Positions 22,785 to 35,300 of a stretch of DNA of 64,000 nucleotides are shown here, in pieces; positions within the stretch are counted from its first letter, which is position 1; each line of letters begins with the position of its first letter. This stretch comes from Siphonodentalium dalli (taxonomy: Eukaryota > Mollusca > Scaphopoda > Gadilida > Siphonodentaliidae): assembly GCA_032622095.1 (NCBI GenBank), contig CP136066.1, positions 151,854,224 to 151,918,223 of the forward strand, read 5' to 3'. The translations under genes and the position numbers were made by a program. The notes under the pieces were generated by a model, which was given only the letters and a program-made list of their open reading frames with translations, made no database searches and had not been told where the DNA came from.

Positions 22785-23440
22785 GTTTTAACCCATATAC
22801 TCTCACTTACGTTCAAGGACAGCTGACAGTAGTTGATATTGCATAATCAGTGTTTAGTACATCTTTGATGCATGGGGTGCTGTGACAAAATCAATTAAAA
22901 ATCCCATTGAATGGTTGTTTTATGTTTTCAAGCGCCCTTTGTGCATCCAATTCAACCTCTTAATTGGTCGAAAATGTTTTGTTGTGGGATTGATTTGTTT
23001 AAAATGTCTGTCGTCATGCCAGGTTTTCAGGTGGAATTTCCCAGCCCTGCATGAACACACGTGGAATTGGTGATAACTTTTCAAAAAGTTCTTTTTCTGT
23101 GTGAATGAAGAATCCATTCACAGATCAATTTTGGTGCATGGAATATAATATAGTGTCCACAATTAGACTATTTCTTGATCACGCAAATGATTCCTTGCTG
23201 ACTGTCACAACATTTGCCACCCCAGATGCCACTCCTGCTGTGTACAAAGTGTATGGTCGTTGTTAAACTTATTATCAGAACATTTCCCACCAATGAATAT
23301 GAATCCTTCTGCACTTGTGTTATCTTTTCATATCTTTTGTTGTCTGCTTTTATTACCTGAGCATCCCTCCAAATGAATAATAGACCATTCCAATGTATAC
23401 TTTTATAACTGAATGGGAGAATCCATTTAGTAAAGAAAGG
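22785..23440. other. intergenic, second TTAA family fragment at the right end
   Basis: The right part (about 23270-23445) ends GAAAGGGTTAAC and contains the AGACCATTCCAATGTATAC motif found inverted near 21990. No gene. Confidence 0.45.
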
Positions 23441-23603
23441 GTTAACCCAGCAGCAGATAATTTTGGATGCACCAAACTAAAATGCCAGTCAGACTAACCA
23501 AATATTTTAATTTATAAAAATGTATAAAACAGTAAATGGTGAACAATAGTTCTGATATGTTGGATTTCAATATGTCAAGATAGACATCATGGCTGGGAAC
23601 CAA

Positions 23604-23813
23604 CAGTAATGCCCCAAATAATCGACTCCTTAACCACAGCAGAATTATAGGTAACTTTTCATGATTTAGTCGGAAATATGGCTTGTTGCCATTCATCGGA
23701 AAGCTATGTGAGAGCTTTCTAATGAATGACAAGAAGCCATATTTCCTACTAAATCCTGAAAAGTTACCCACAATTCTGCTGTGGTTAAGAAGTCGATTAT
23801 TTAGGGCATTATT
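23604..23813. mobile_element. mariner-like foldback MITE
   Basis: A nearly complete palindrome with ends CAGTAATGCCCCAAATAATC and GATTATTTAGGGCATTA. The 109-aa frame on the minus strand here is only the translation of the palindrome. Same family as 30192-30404 and 56321-56463. Confidence 0.7.
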
Positions 23814-24043
23814 TTACATCATAATTTGCTCGAAAATTGCGGCAAGATGTCTCACATCGTAGTGAGTATTCATTGCTTTCTTCACCTACATAAATAACTC
23901 GACCAAAACATATAGCGAATGAGCTACGTTTAAATTTTTGCTAACTCATCACTATGAATCATATCCCCATTTATATATGACTGTTGAAAAGATAAATGTT
24001 CAATTGACTTCAGTCACCATTTTTCTAGGTTGAAAAATTATAT

Positions 24044-24365
24044 TTTTAAAAAGTATAATATATATTTCCTTAAAGAAAGCCTGAACACTGAACTATATGG
24101 ATATATGTCCTGCTTTGCAAGCCACAGTAGAAAAGGGTTAACTTTTTGGTCGCCTCCCGACGTCTAATTACTTGCCAAGATTATTCACGCATAAATGCTC
24201 CCCATATAACTAGCTGTGCTCGATCGAATTGTCCCAGTTTTATTTCGGACTCAATCAGGAGATTGGCTAGTTGCGGGGTTGGGAATGGCACCGCCATGGG
24301 AGAGCCCTATGATAGTTCAGTGTTCAGGATTTCTTTAAGGAAATATATATTATACTTTTAAAAAA
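24044..24365. mobile_element. inverted-repeat MITE related to the adjacent 4.4-kb element
   Basis: TATTTCCTTAAAGAAAGCCT at the left is inverted at the right end (about 24312-24365). Its inner part, up to 24246, is repeated in inverted orientation at 28624-28786, so it shares sequence with the right end of the 4.4-kb element. Confidence 0.65.
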
Positions 24366-24579
24366 TATATTAAATATTTCCGCTAAAGGAAGCCTTCACA
24401 CTGAACTATATGGATTAGAATGCAAGCCCAGGAGGAGGCACGAGCAATAAAGTTAAAATCCAAATTTAGAGGTAATATACTCTTCTAAAACAGATTGTAC
24501 CTAAATATGAACTCTTAATGAATCTGTTATGATTAGTTACATGAAATAACTCATATTTAGAGTGCTATATTGCTCAAAT

Positions 24580-25400
24580 GTGTACCTCCCCCCTTGTTTT
24601 GGAAGAAACATCCCAGGAGGTGCCGTCCAATTCATAGTTGCGAGCGAACCGAGCAAGTGTAACTGAAGAACATACTCTTTGTTCTTCTCTTTCTTTGTCG
24701 TCTTCTTCGTTCTTCATCTGTCGGTTCTAAGGTCCCACCCGCCATGGGATGCAAGGAGACGAACTCACTCTTCGCCTTAGCGACAAAACGACCAGCACAG
24801 GAGGAGGCCTACTCCAAAGATGGCGAGACAACCAACATTAATAGTGAACTAACAGCTGTTTGCCAAAGCAAAAGGCAGATAACTTGATGCCCAATTTGTG
24901 GCACAGGGATCAAATTGAGAACCCATTAGGCCAAACGGGTTGTACAATGATAATGGAGTCAAGCCATTGGATCAGAGGGAGCCCCCCACCACCGCATGCT
25001 GCAAGGTGGTCATGCCCAAGCTAATATCCTGGCCAAGCTGGAGGGTGGGGAGAGGTCATTGTTCTCCAAGCCCCAAGACGGTTGAGTGACAGGCAAGGCC
25101 TTTCTGAGAAGTTTTTCATTCTGAGAGCATGAGCGGCCAGGGGGCACTCGACGTACTACCGTATAGATAGGGTCTGCCCTGCGCTTAAGCTGCCAAAGGC
25201 CCGTCGGCCGGCGACGATTCGTGCGCACGTGATTTTGGCAGCTTTATGCCCAGAACCGCTGGCGTTTGGTGGGGGACAAATGTCCTGGAGGTCCCAAGTA
25301 CCCCGTCTACTCCACCAGACGTTTCCCCACTACCTGGTTGTACCGCCGAGGCGTAACCGGAGGAGCGTGTGAACTGGTCCTGCCTTCCTTCTTAGAACTC
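24580..25400. other. GC-rich block inside the 4.4-kb element
   Basis: Clearly richer in GC than all neighbouring non-coding sequence, with CT-rich runs (TTCTTCTCTTTCTTTG near 24680). No protein or structural RNA is recognised in it on either strand. Confidence 0.4.
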
Positions 25401-28009
25401 TGATCACATGTCTCTGAGGTACCTATGTATCACAAGATATCCTTGTAGAAACCCTGTGATACAAATCTTTCGCGTATATAAATATATAAAGTGAAATAAT
25501 AGATATATCAGAGTGATATATAAGTCAGCATGAAATCATGACAGAAGGCCCTACCAAAGCTGCGCCCATCAATCCAATGGGCGGAGCCAGAGCACAGATC
25601 CCTGGCATGATCACTAAATATATCTATATAGCCCCTCAGAGAACATGACTAACAGCCATAAGCACCGGGAGCTCATGGCTGAACACCGCAGGTGACCAGA
25701 GCAGCCACTGAGAAAGCAAACCGCTACTCTCAGGTGCCAAACAATAGTGTTAGTACGAGTATTAATTTTTGAGAAATTCCCAACAATCACCATCATTTGG
25801 AATGGAGACAGAGCAAATTTTTCAATCACGACTATTGTGTTCAGCCTAAATCCACACACAGCACCATTATTAGGTCCTCAAGACCATATTAGGCACCCGA
25901 GAGCAGTCCACGTTCCCAGTGGAATACCCACTGTGATCTGATTTTAAGAAATTAAGGTGCGCATACCATGTCTATGACTCTATATAATGTACTTAATTAA
26001 ACGATCGTAGTGAAATATTCAGATAGTTGTCTCTTCTACAACCGAAATCAGTTCAAATGATGTACGATGTAGTCAGATGATAAACACGGGTAAATTGTCA
26101 TGGTCACCATACGGAATATTCAGGTCTGAGCCTCTGCCCAGAACATCATGTCAATTTCCCCCAAACATGCAGCAGGTGTGTGTTATAGGTAGTGTTATAG
26201 GTGTGTGTTATAGGTAGGTTAGTGTGCAGCATGCAGCAAACTAGGGGAAGCCCCGCTCTAAAATTGGCTCCCCTCAAGACGCAAATGAATGAAATTATCA
26301 TCCTCCGAGTAAAGGACACACATCCCTTATAATGTTGCATTTTTACTTATTGAATTTTAAAAGCCATGATAGAGAGGAACTCCCCCTACCTAAGTGGTCC
26401 TGTTTAAAGCATGTTTAAGGAAAATAGGACAAATCCAGCATAGACCAAAGCGCGCAGAGTTGGCAGCATGGTTTCAGGCCCTTATGATCGGGCGTCTGGT
26501 GCCATGGGGATGTTCCCCTGCCTGCGGGGAAAGGTCTGTAATGCTGGTCAATGAGCTTCCTCGAAAGCTAAGCTGGACAGCGCAAACGTCTTTGCCTGTT
26601 GTATTGTCTATGTGCCAGATAATCAAATTGATATGGGCAATAGAAGGACGAAGAGCCATGTGACGGACTCTTGTCGGAAAGGCTATTGGCAGTGGTCGTG
26701 GGACACGTGACAATATAAATGCTTTCCATGTAAATGTGCTTCATTCGTGTGTGAAGTCTATTCGCCATATCAACGGTACGAAAGGTCTGGACACGTATAT
26801 ATTTGAAATTCATTTAGACTCCTGCTAGTCAATGAATACCTTCAAAACTCCTACCATGCCCTTTATGAACAATGCACGCCATATTGTATGTACAGCATGT
26901 TCGTGTACCAAGCTCACATTTGATATGGTTACTTGCCATAAATAATGTCTCCCCCCCCCTCGTCGTCTTGGAATCCCACTGCTATTATATCGGTATTCAT
27001 TGGGGACCGTCATCCAGGCATTCTTCTCAAATTTTGGCCACGGTCGCCATTAATGCTGCGAGAAACGTCGCGGCCACATACGGAATCGAACATTCCACAG
27101 CAGCAATTGACAGTGGGCCAGTTAACTGGAGGCTGGAATCAAGAAGGGAAAAGGATCAAAAGTATCTTCAAATATATTTGTAGATAGTGAAACCATGATT
27201 AAACACCATCAGAGTGACGATAAGCTTCTTCCCTTACTCTAGAGAATGCAAACCGGAGCACCCATGATTTGTAATTTTTGTGTCCCAATTAGAGCCATAT
27301 CCAGAATCGTAGTAACCCAACCACACCGCTTCTTTTCTGTAAACCTGAACAGGAAGGATAGCAATTATGTTTGTATTCAGGAAGGAGACACAATTTAGTC
27401 GAGAAACAACCCAGCAATTTTGAAATGATGGGTTAATTTCACAATAATAACTAAAATCTGGAATTGAGACAATAGTGAAATTGTCATCACGATTAATTTT
27501 AGTCCTAATCCCCACAGATCACCATTATTCTAGGCCATCACAAATATCATGCACCTAGAGCAAGATAAGCCCATCGTCAGACCGGCTTGCTTAGAATCGC
27601 CGCTATTGTTCATCAGTGCAGAAACAACTAGATAGATATGAAAGCGACCTACATGGCTGAGAGTGATCATTAGCTATGATGTCCGGGGGACAATGGCATG
27701 TCATGCTTGCAATCATTAAATGCTAGCAGTTCTAAATTTGACAGTGAAGTTGAAGCACTGTGCGAGAATCGAGTCATGTACTCAACAGAATTCTGACCCT
27801 TGTCAGATATCAATCCCTGTCTTAAATTAATAATGACACTAACTAATCTTAGTACCACGACAGTCGTTATTTTTCTGATATTGATAAACTGTAGTCAACT
27901 TCAAGCGTCGACAAACACATCTGGATCATAGGAGACATGTATGACAGTATTGAAACATAAAACACAAAGTATTTTGTGAAAGCACGTTGTTCTGATGAGT
28001 AGTGAGGGA

Positions 28010-28400
28010 ATTAATGAAAGAAAATTCCCCAAAATGAAACGCCATAGTATAATAACATTCGCACGAAATTAGGAGACTTCGGATAGCGAATCACGTGGCA
28101 GTTTCGGTCAGACCAATTCTAACCTACCTTAGAGGTTCTAGAATAAGGCCATATATGTATTTCGCACAATAAACGTAATCTTATGATAGATATCATCATC
28201 AGCAAAGCGGGAATGATTGAAAGAAAATTCCGCGAGTTGAAAATACCACAAGTAAAATAACACAAAATTAGGAGACTTCGATTATTAAAACGAGTCACGT
28301 GGCATTAACATCTGACCAAGTCTATCATACCTTATAGGGTCTATAAGAATTCCATATATGTATTGTTCACAACAATTTATGTGCGTCGTATCATTGAAAC
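28010..28400. repeat. diverged tandem duplication, about 195-bp unit
   Basis: GAAAGAAAATTCC, AAATTAGGAGACTTCG, CACGTGGCA and CCATATATGTATT recur in the same order in 28010-28180 and 28206-28370. Several differences separate the copies. Confidence 0.6.
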
Positions 28401-28573
28401 GATGGTCGCGCTATGGCGAATTGGAATTCAGACGGCATTTTGTCGAAAACACGGAACAATTGTTTGAAGCGAAACGGTCCATGAATTCGAAACTGAAAAT
28501 GATAAAAATGAACGCGGAGGCAACCAGAAAGAATTATTGTATAGATAAATTGAATTTATTGAGTTGTAGGTGA
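28358..28573 (+). CDS. unrecognised small open frame, 71 aa
   Basis: Charged, helical-looking product with segments such as YGELEFRRHFVENTEQLF and KMIKMNAEATRKN. It is inside the unexplained inverted-repeat element. I do not recognise it, no splice context is clear, and it may be chance. Confidence 0.15.
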   Translation: MYCSQQFMCVVSLKRWSRYGELEFRRHFVENTEQLFEAKRSMNSKLKMIKMNAEATRKNYCIDKLNLLSCR

Positions 28574-28827
28574 AACTCCAAATTCAAATACACCCTGATA
28601 CTTATCTTGTTGGCTCGGCAGCAGAAATAAAACTGGGACAATTCGATCGAGCACAGCTAGTTATATGGGGAGCGTTCATGCGTGAATAATCTTGGCAAGT
28701 AATTAGACGTCGGGAGGCGACCAAAATGTTAACCCTTTTCTACTGTGGCTTGCAAAGCAGGACATATATCCATATAGTTCAGTGTGAAGGCTTCCTTTAG
28801 CGGAAATATTTGAATGACAAAATCTCC

Positions 28828-29069
28828 TTAATCCTTTCATGATGGGAGCTTCTTGAAAGTTTGCGAAAACCCTGTCTCAATGGATTCTCTTATATATGCG
28901 AATCTCCCATAGGGAGCCTCGCATATATAAGAGAATACATTGGCCAAAAATATTGAGTTTGACCTTGTGAGCCATTGTTCTCTCTTATATATATTGCATA
29001 TATAAGAGAATGCATTGGTACAGGATCTTTAATGCTGCACCAGCGCGGCTCCCATTATTAAAAGGTTAA
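28828..29069. mobile_element. double-hairpin TTAA MITE
   Basis: TTAATCCTTTCATGATGGG at the left, ATTATTAAAAGGTTAA at the right, two palindromes with TTCTCTTATATATGCGA arms between. It lies directly beside the 4.4-kb element and downstream of WDPCP. Confidence 0.7.
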
Positions 29070-29077
29070 AAATAAAT

Positions 29078-29083
29078 TTTATT
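29078..29083 (-). terminator. possible polyadenylation signal of WDPCP
   Basis: AATAAA on the minus strand about 180 bases beyond the stop codon. It is the nearest perfect hexamer but nothing else confirms it. Confidence 0.3.
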
Positions 29084-29261
29084 TTTTCAGTACCCATGAT
29101 GAGTTGTTGGGATAGCTCATTAGTTGAATAGCTTGTTGGTATCTTGGGAAAATATAGAAAAAAAAAATAAATATTGAAATTGCCAGACGAGATATCTTGC
29201 CGCCATTTTATGATGTAGGTTTCCAGTCCTGCACATGTGTGACAAATCTATGAAGTCAGCT

Positions 29262-29312
29262 TCAGATGACACCAAAATGAATGACTTTGACAGATCCTGG
29301 TTTACCTCGTCC
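29262..29312 (-). CDS. WDPCP: WDPCP terminal exon (13th visible)
   Basis: Acceptor TTTATTCCAG, then 17 codons GRGKPGSVKVIHFGVI and TGA. The final KxIHFGxx matches the extreme C-terminus of vertebrate WDPCP, which anchors the 3' end of the gene. Confidence 0.88.
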   Translation of the reverse strand, partial: GRGKPGSVKVIHFGVI

Positions 29313-32300
29313 CTGGAATAAACAAAAAAAAGTTTAACAGCAGTGCTCGGATCTCAAAGAAATTTGGATTAAATGTTCACCAAATTGTTTTGTTCAGATT
29401 TTCTGCTCAAGTTATTCATCTTTGTTGATCTGGAAAAATTGGTCCGTCAGATGTCTGTTCATGTCATAATTTGAACAGTAGTACTCAGATCTCAATGAAA
29501 TTTGGCATGGATATTCACTGCTATGAGGACATTCAATGGAGTGTTCAATCATTTTGTTTGGGTTTTCCGTTCTAGAGTTATTCATCTTTGTTCATCTAGA
29601 AATGTTCGTTTTTTGTCTGTCCAAGCAGATACCTCCACCCACCGGTTGTTGGATCTCAATGAGATTTGGTATGGATATTCACTACTATGAGAACATTCAA
29701 TGGAGTGTTCAATCGTTTTGTTTGGGTTTTCCGTTCTAGAGTTATTCATCTTTGTTCATCTAGAAATGTTTGTTTTTTGTCTGTCCAAGCAGATACCTCC
29801 ACCCACCGGTTGTTGGATCTCAATGAGATTTGGTATGGATATTCACTACTATGAGAACATTCAATGGAGTGTTCAATCGTTTTGTTTGGGTTTTCCGTTC
29901 TAGATTTATTCATCTTGTTCATCTAGAAATGTTCGTTTTTTGTCTGTCCAAGCAGATACCTCCACCCACCGGTTGTTGGATCTCAATGAGATTTGGTATG
30001 GATATTCACTACTATGAGAACATTCAATGGAGTGTTCAATCGTTTTGTTTGGGTTTCTGTTCTAGAGTTATTCATCTTTGACTATCTGAAAATGCTGATT
30101 TTTGGGTCTGTCTCGGCTGAGTATCTTAGTCATAGGTTATAGGTATACCCACACTAGGCAGTATGCCCTAAATCATGAAAATTAACATGTACAGTAATGT
30201 CCTAAATAATCGACTCCTTAACCACAGCAGAATTATGGGTAACTTTTCAGGATTTAGTCGGAAATATGGCTTGTTGCCATTCATCGGAAAGCTCTCACTG
30301 AGCACTTTCCGATGGATGGCATCAAGCTATATTTCTGATTAAATCCTGAAAAGTTACCCATAGTTCTGCTGTGGTTAAAGAGTCGATTATTTAGGGCATT
30401 ACGGTATGGCTAGTTCTCTCCATCATATCAAGTCACGAAACTCACCGAGTAATCATCTGTATGGTCTGGATCTGAAACAAACAACTTTTAGACTTATTCA
30501 CATGAGCTAATGAAAGGAAAAATATATTAAAGGTACTCAATCCGATCAGATGGTCCCCACAATCAAGTTACAACAGCAACAACATTTCTTCAAAATACGC
30601 TTTAGTTATCAAAATCGATTAATTACAACAAAATAATGCTAATCGCTGTCAACTATGGTATAAAATTGATCAACATGTTGTTAAAATAATATGGCCGTAT
30701 TGTCACTTATCATGAAATTTGGCCAAATTACCACTTGATTTTACAGTTATCCATCTTTATCTGCAATTTTCTCCGAGACCGTTGGTTTCACGACTTTTTC
30801 TGGGCCACAAGTAAGTATTTATTTCAAGAAATAACAAATTAAAAAAAACAATATCTGATCACTCTGAGCTTTGATGGGTGGGTTCCTTGACTCAAATCAA
30901 ATATTTTTCACCCCCGAAGCCAAATAAATAGTAATTTGGGAGCGTTAATTCAGATTATGCATCTGATATATTCACTAATCTATTGAATACATTCATGGAC
31001 CATTGATGTGAATAGGGGCGGCGATGTAAACATAATGTAAGTAATTTTAATTTACTATATCATGCAAGTGACTAAACTGAATGGGTGTCCGTGCTTTTTT
31101 TCTCACATGGGTTTGGTGCGCATTCGTGAACAATTTTCATTATTTTCAATGAATCCCACTATATTTGAATGATCGTGTGAGAACAATACTCTATTTTTCC
31201 TAAAACTGTCATGTCATTTTGCGAAACCCCTGTGCCAATACATTCTCTTATATATGCGAGTCTCACATTCGGAGCCTCGCATATAGAAGAGAATGCAATG
31301 GCCTAACAATAGTTACCTTCAACATGTAAGCCAGTGCATTCTCTTCTATATGCGAGGCTCCTTATGGGAGACTCACATATATAAGAGAATGCATGGCACA
31401 GGATCTTTAATGCTAAACCAGTGCAGCGCAACTCACGTCATTAAAGGGTTAAAAACCCTAAAGTTTTGTTCATGGTTTTCGAGAATTATTTTGTAAATTT
31501 ATCACTAAAAAAAAAAAAATCCATGTCTCAGAATGGGTTTATGGCTCAGTCAAACATTGTTTATTACAGTTTATATAAAAACATTCAAAATTCAAAATTA
31601 ATCTTATGATCTTATATGTAAAAAATAAAAACAAAAATATAATAATAAAATTTGAAGCCTGCCTACCGATATTAATTTTTTCTGACTTGTAACCCCACAT
31701 CCAGACATATAATTTTCTTGGACGCAAGAACTGCTTTGAGTTATTGAAGTCAGAAGTGTAATTAGTCGATAGCTGACAGATGGACAACAGACATTCCAGA
31801 TGTCAACATTAAGTTTATCATATGCATGGGTACATGTAAAACTTGTGAATTCAAGCAGGAAATGGGAAAACAGGTAAACAGAACAACAATAGGAACTAAG
31901 TATCAATAACAACAAATAGTCACAATTGTTAAGACACATATTTTACATGAAAGTTAATAACCCTTTCATGACGGGAGCTTCCTGTAATTTGCGAAAATCC
32001 TGTGCCAATGCATTCTATTATATATGCGAGTCTCCCATGGGGAACCTCGCATATATAATACATTGACCTAACAATATTTACCTTGAGTTTGTAATCCAGT
32101 GCATTCTCTTATATATATGGCAGACTCACATATATAAGAGATTGCACTGGCACATGATCTTTAATGCTGCACCAGCACAGCTCCCATTATGAATGGGATA
32201 AGGAACTACATGTATATCTGGTTACATGCAGAAAGTCAGTTATGTGTAATAATAAACAGGGGGTTATTTGCGTGATCAATAGCTAAATTCAATAGAAAAA

Positions 32301-35300
32301 CAACATGTTGAACAGCATTTTGAATGTGGATGGTGAATAGAGCTACTTATACCTACAAAAACTACAATTGTGTGTCAAGCGTGTGACTAAATTACCAAGT
32401 AACAAAATCTTATTGTGAATTGTGCTTTAGCCAATCGGGAACCATGGGTGTAAAATATGATCTCGTTTGACTTATTGACTTGCATTAACTGCATTGACTT
32501 CCGTCAACATGCCGGCTGTTTTATATTTGTGCAATACAGTAGAGCTTTCTGATGAATGTCAACAAGCCATATTTCTGACTAAATCCTGAAAAATTACCCA
32601 TATTTCTGCTGTGATTAAGGAGTCGATTATTAAGGGAATTACTGCATATTTATTGTTCTGGGCACAGTTGACTTGACATGAAGTGGGAATTCATATAAGC
32701 ATTTTGAGTATTTGATATATATGCTAATTGTAGAGAATTATAGAAGTGGCTAGTTCAACTCCAGAGGAACGTTATTTGTGAATAATAGGGATATGACTGA
32801 AAGTCCTTCCTGTTAAAAGCAAGTGGGGGTCAGTGTTTGGGGGCCAAACATCCAGTGGATTTCGCTTGTTCCTGATTTGCTCTCCAGGTCACAATTTATA
32901 ATCTTGATGACACGATATGACAGGTTATTTATATTGTGGTCTGGTATATTGAAGTGGAATGCTACCAGAGTATTTCTGTTGTGTCCAATATGCATTTAAT
33001 CTCCCCTATGTATTGGGATTTGCATTGTTCGCATGTGAGTAAATAGATACAGTTTCGTGTGATAAAAATTGTATCTTGAATAATTTTTTTGTGACATTGC
33101 TTTTGCACCATTTACGGTGTGGGATATCCTTGCATATATAACAGTGTTTCAGTTCACATGGTGTGAATAAGTGGGAGAATGTCTTCCTGTGATGCCTCTC
33201 GGTTGTGGGATTCCTGTGATGCCTCTCGGTTGTGGGATTCTATAGCAAAGGACAAGTTGATTACTGGTGTTTTCCCTGGAGAATTTATTTTTTCATATCC
33301 CTCATATAGAATATTATTAGTGACTATGATCAGACCTGAGAATATGGTGCTGGACATTTGCAGAATGAGGTCCCCAGAGGGTGAATTTAGTGACGCTACC
33401 TCGCACAGTGGGCTAGTGTCACCAAATTCATCCTCTAGGGACCTCAGTATGCATGGCCTCATCTGCCATGAGAGACCTAGACTTAGATTTAAGTTCTCAG
33501 ATGGTGAATATTGTGATGTGAACCCATTGGGCACCTCAATTATGTAATGTGTCATTGGAAATAATAAGCAAACTAACATATTTGAATTTACTACATGATT
33601 AGCGATGTTTGTTGACAAATCACTGTAACAGTTTTGTTTACATAATAGTTTCTACATGCAAAATGTTTTTATTTGAGAACTATCAGTAATGGTTAGAAGT
33701 TTATATACTTCTCCATGTTCCTCTTAGTGGTGTTTTACAGACTTTTATAATTTTTTGCACATTTACAAGCATTGAAATAGTATGCCTGCATTTGCAGAAT
33801 GAGGTCCCCAGAGGGTGAATATAGTGACACTATCCTGCACGGCAGGCTAGCATCACCAAATTCACCCTCATGAACCTCATTCTGCTGAGGCCTCAACTGC
33901 TATGGGAGACATATGATCTGATTGAAATTCCCCAGTTGAAGTTGGTGATGGTTACCCATTAGTCACCTTGATTATGTATTTTATCTTCTACAAATTAGGG
34001 GATATAGAAACTGAACAGAAGGGAAAAAGTTAATAAAACAATGTCAATATGAGACTATAGATACTTCCCAGAAGATTAGGACTAAGCAGAATGTGCAGGG
34101 GTAGTGTCAATACATTCACCCTCTGGGGACCTCATTCTGCAAATGACAGGCACACTATTTCAAGGCTTGCACATTTACCCGCTACAAATGCCTTGGGTCC
34201 CTTTAAAATATGTCAATGCTTTAAAGGGTTAATGTTTTTACTTGCTGCCTCATGGCAAAAATTATTGGCATGTAACAAGGAATGAAAAACTACTTATCCA
34301 ATCCAACTAAATCTTGACAATTTATTTAATTAGCTGTAAAACTGTTTACTTGTCACCTCGCCAAAACTGCAGTAATTTCTCAATGAAACAAAAAATTAAA
34401 TTACTAGTAGCTAATAATAATAATTCTTTTAGCTATGGGGCTGGAAAAGACGAGATAGTTTCATATTCTTTGTCATTAAAAGTATAAGTTTAATGCTAGA
34501 TGTAGTCTACAACAGAATCTGAACACCCTATATAATCCAATTCTGGCCATACCATGCATTTAATATTTCAAGTGCATTGCAAATATTTTCATTGACCATT
34601 GACCCATTGCACATATTCTTGTTGCATTGCGATTATTTGCACTCATAATTGTAAATAAGCAACACATTGGGAATATTTAAAATGTAATGCAAAAATTATT
34701 AATGGTCAACAAAACAAGACAGTCAATGACTGTGGGGTCGCTCACCAGACTGCAAAGACTGATAAGACTGGGACTCTGGAGACCAAAACAGTCAGCACTT
34801 TTCATAATCACTTTAAAAGAAGTAGATTTATACAGGATATGTGGCCAGAGAGACTTCAAGTATGTAGCTTGGTAAAAATCCACCTTGAAATTGCCAACTG
34901 TACACTACTGATCACCCCCCTCCTCCAGCTCAACAAGTCCCCTCCCGACCGGGATCCAGACTCCCAAGTCTTAGGTTGGAATTTCACAACCGACACCTCA
35001 AACTTTCTCAATTGTTGGAAATTTCCAATCTCACAAGCGCATTTTTCTAAAACCATTCAAACATGTTTGAAGCCCAATTATCCATGGACCCAAAAACACA
35101 ATACATGTATGTCCGACCAATCAGTCAATTGGTTCCAAGGTAGATGTTTTAATGAATTTGGTATTTCGATGATTTTATTAGACTCCCCACAGCCTGCCAT
35201 TTCTTGACAGGTTGACCTCATTTTAACAAATCTGAATCTCAGTCACTAAAGGATCCTATTGATTCCTCCATACTATATGTAAGCTAAATAGTCCAAACTC

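Larger units (their letters stand above)
24372..28811. mobile_element. 4.44-kb element with identical 44-bp inverted termini, content unrecognised
   Basis: 24372-24415 and the inverse of 28768-28811 are identical over 44 bases, starting AAATATTTCCGCTAAAGGAA and ending CACTGAACTATATGGAT. No transposase is recognised inside. The interior includes a GC-rich block (about 24580-25400), two weak related segments near 25750-25910 and 27400-27560, and a diverged tandem pair at 28010-28400. Open frames at 25010-25228 (-), 26394-26663 (+), 26872-27183 (+) and 28358-28573 (+) match nothing I know. It may be a non-autonomous transposon, or two MITE ends flanking unrelated DNA. Confidence 0.5.
30472..32812. 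other. WDPCP intron, repeat-filled
   Basis: Holds a repeat shared with 18776-19060 (30528-30800), a segment inverted relative to 13713-13835 (30850-30950), two double-hairpin MITEs and part of a mariner-like foldback (32533-32645). No coding sequence beyond these. Confidence 0.55.

Noticed and set aside
23442-23771. 109-aa minus-strand frame
   Set aside because: Covers the mariner-like palindrome, so the translation mirrors itself. The same peptide appears at 56.3 kb in another copy.
26394-27187. Plus-strand frames of 80-103 aa
   Set aside because: No recognisable domain or splice partners. Kept only as part of the unexplained 4.4-kb element.
29502-30081. Repeated 62-83-aa frames
   Set aside because: They arise from the 164-bp tandem repeat, not from a gene.
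31539-31939. Minus-strand frames of 82 and 111 aa rich in hydrophobic residues
   Set aside because: Composition follows the AT-rich sequence. No homology or exon borders.
33154-33618. 154-aa minus and 122-aa plus frames
   Set aside because: Both run through palindromic GAGGTC repeats and a 27-bp direct repeat. No splice or domain support.
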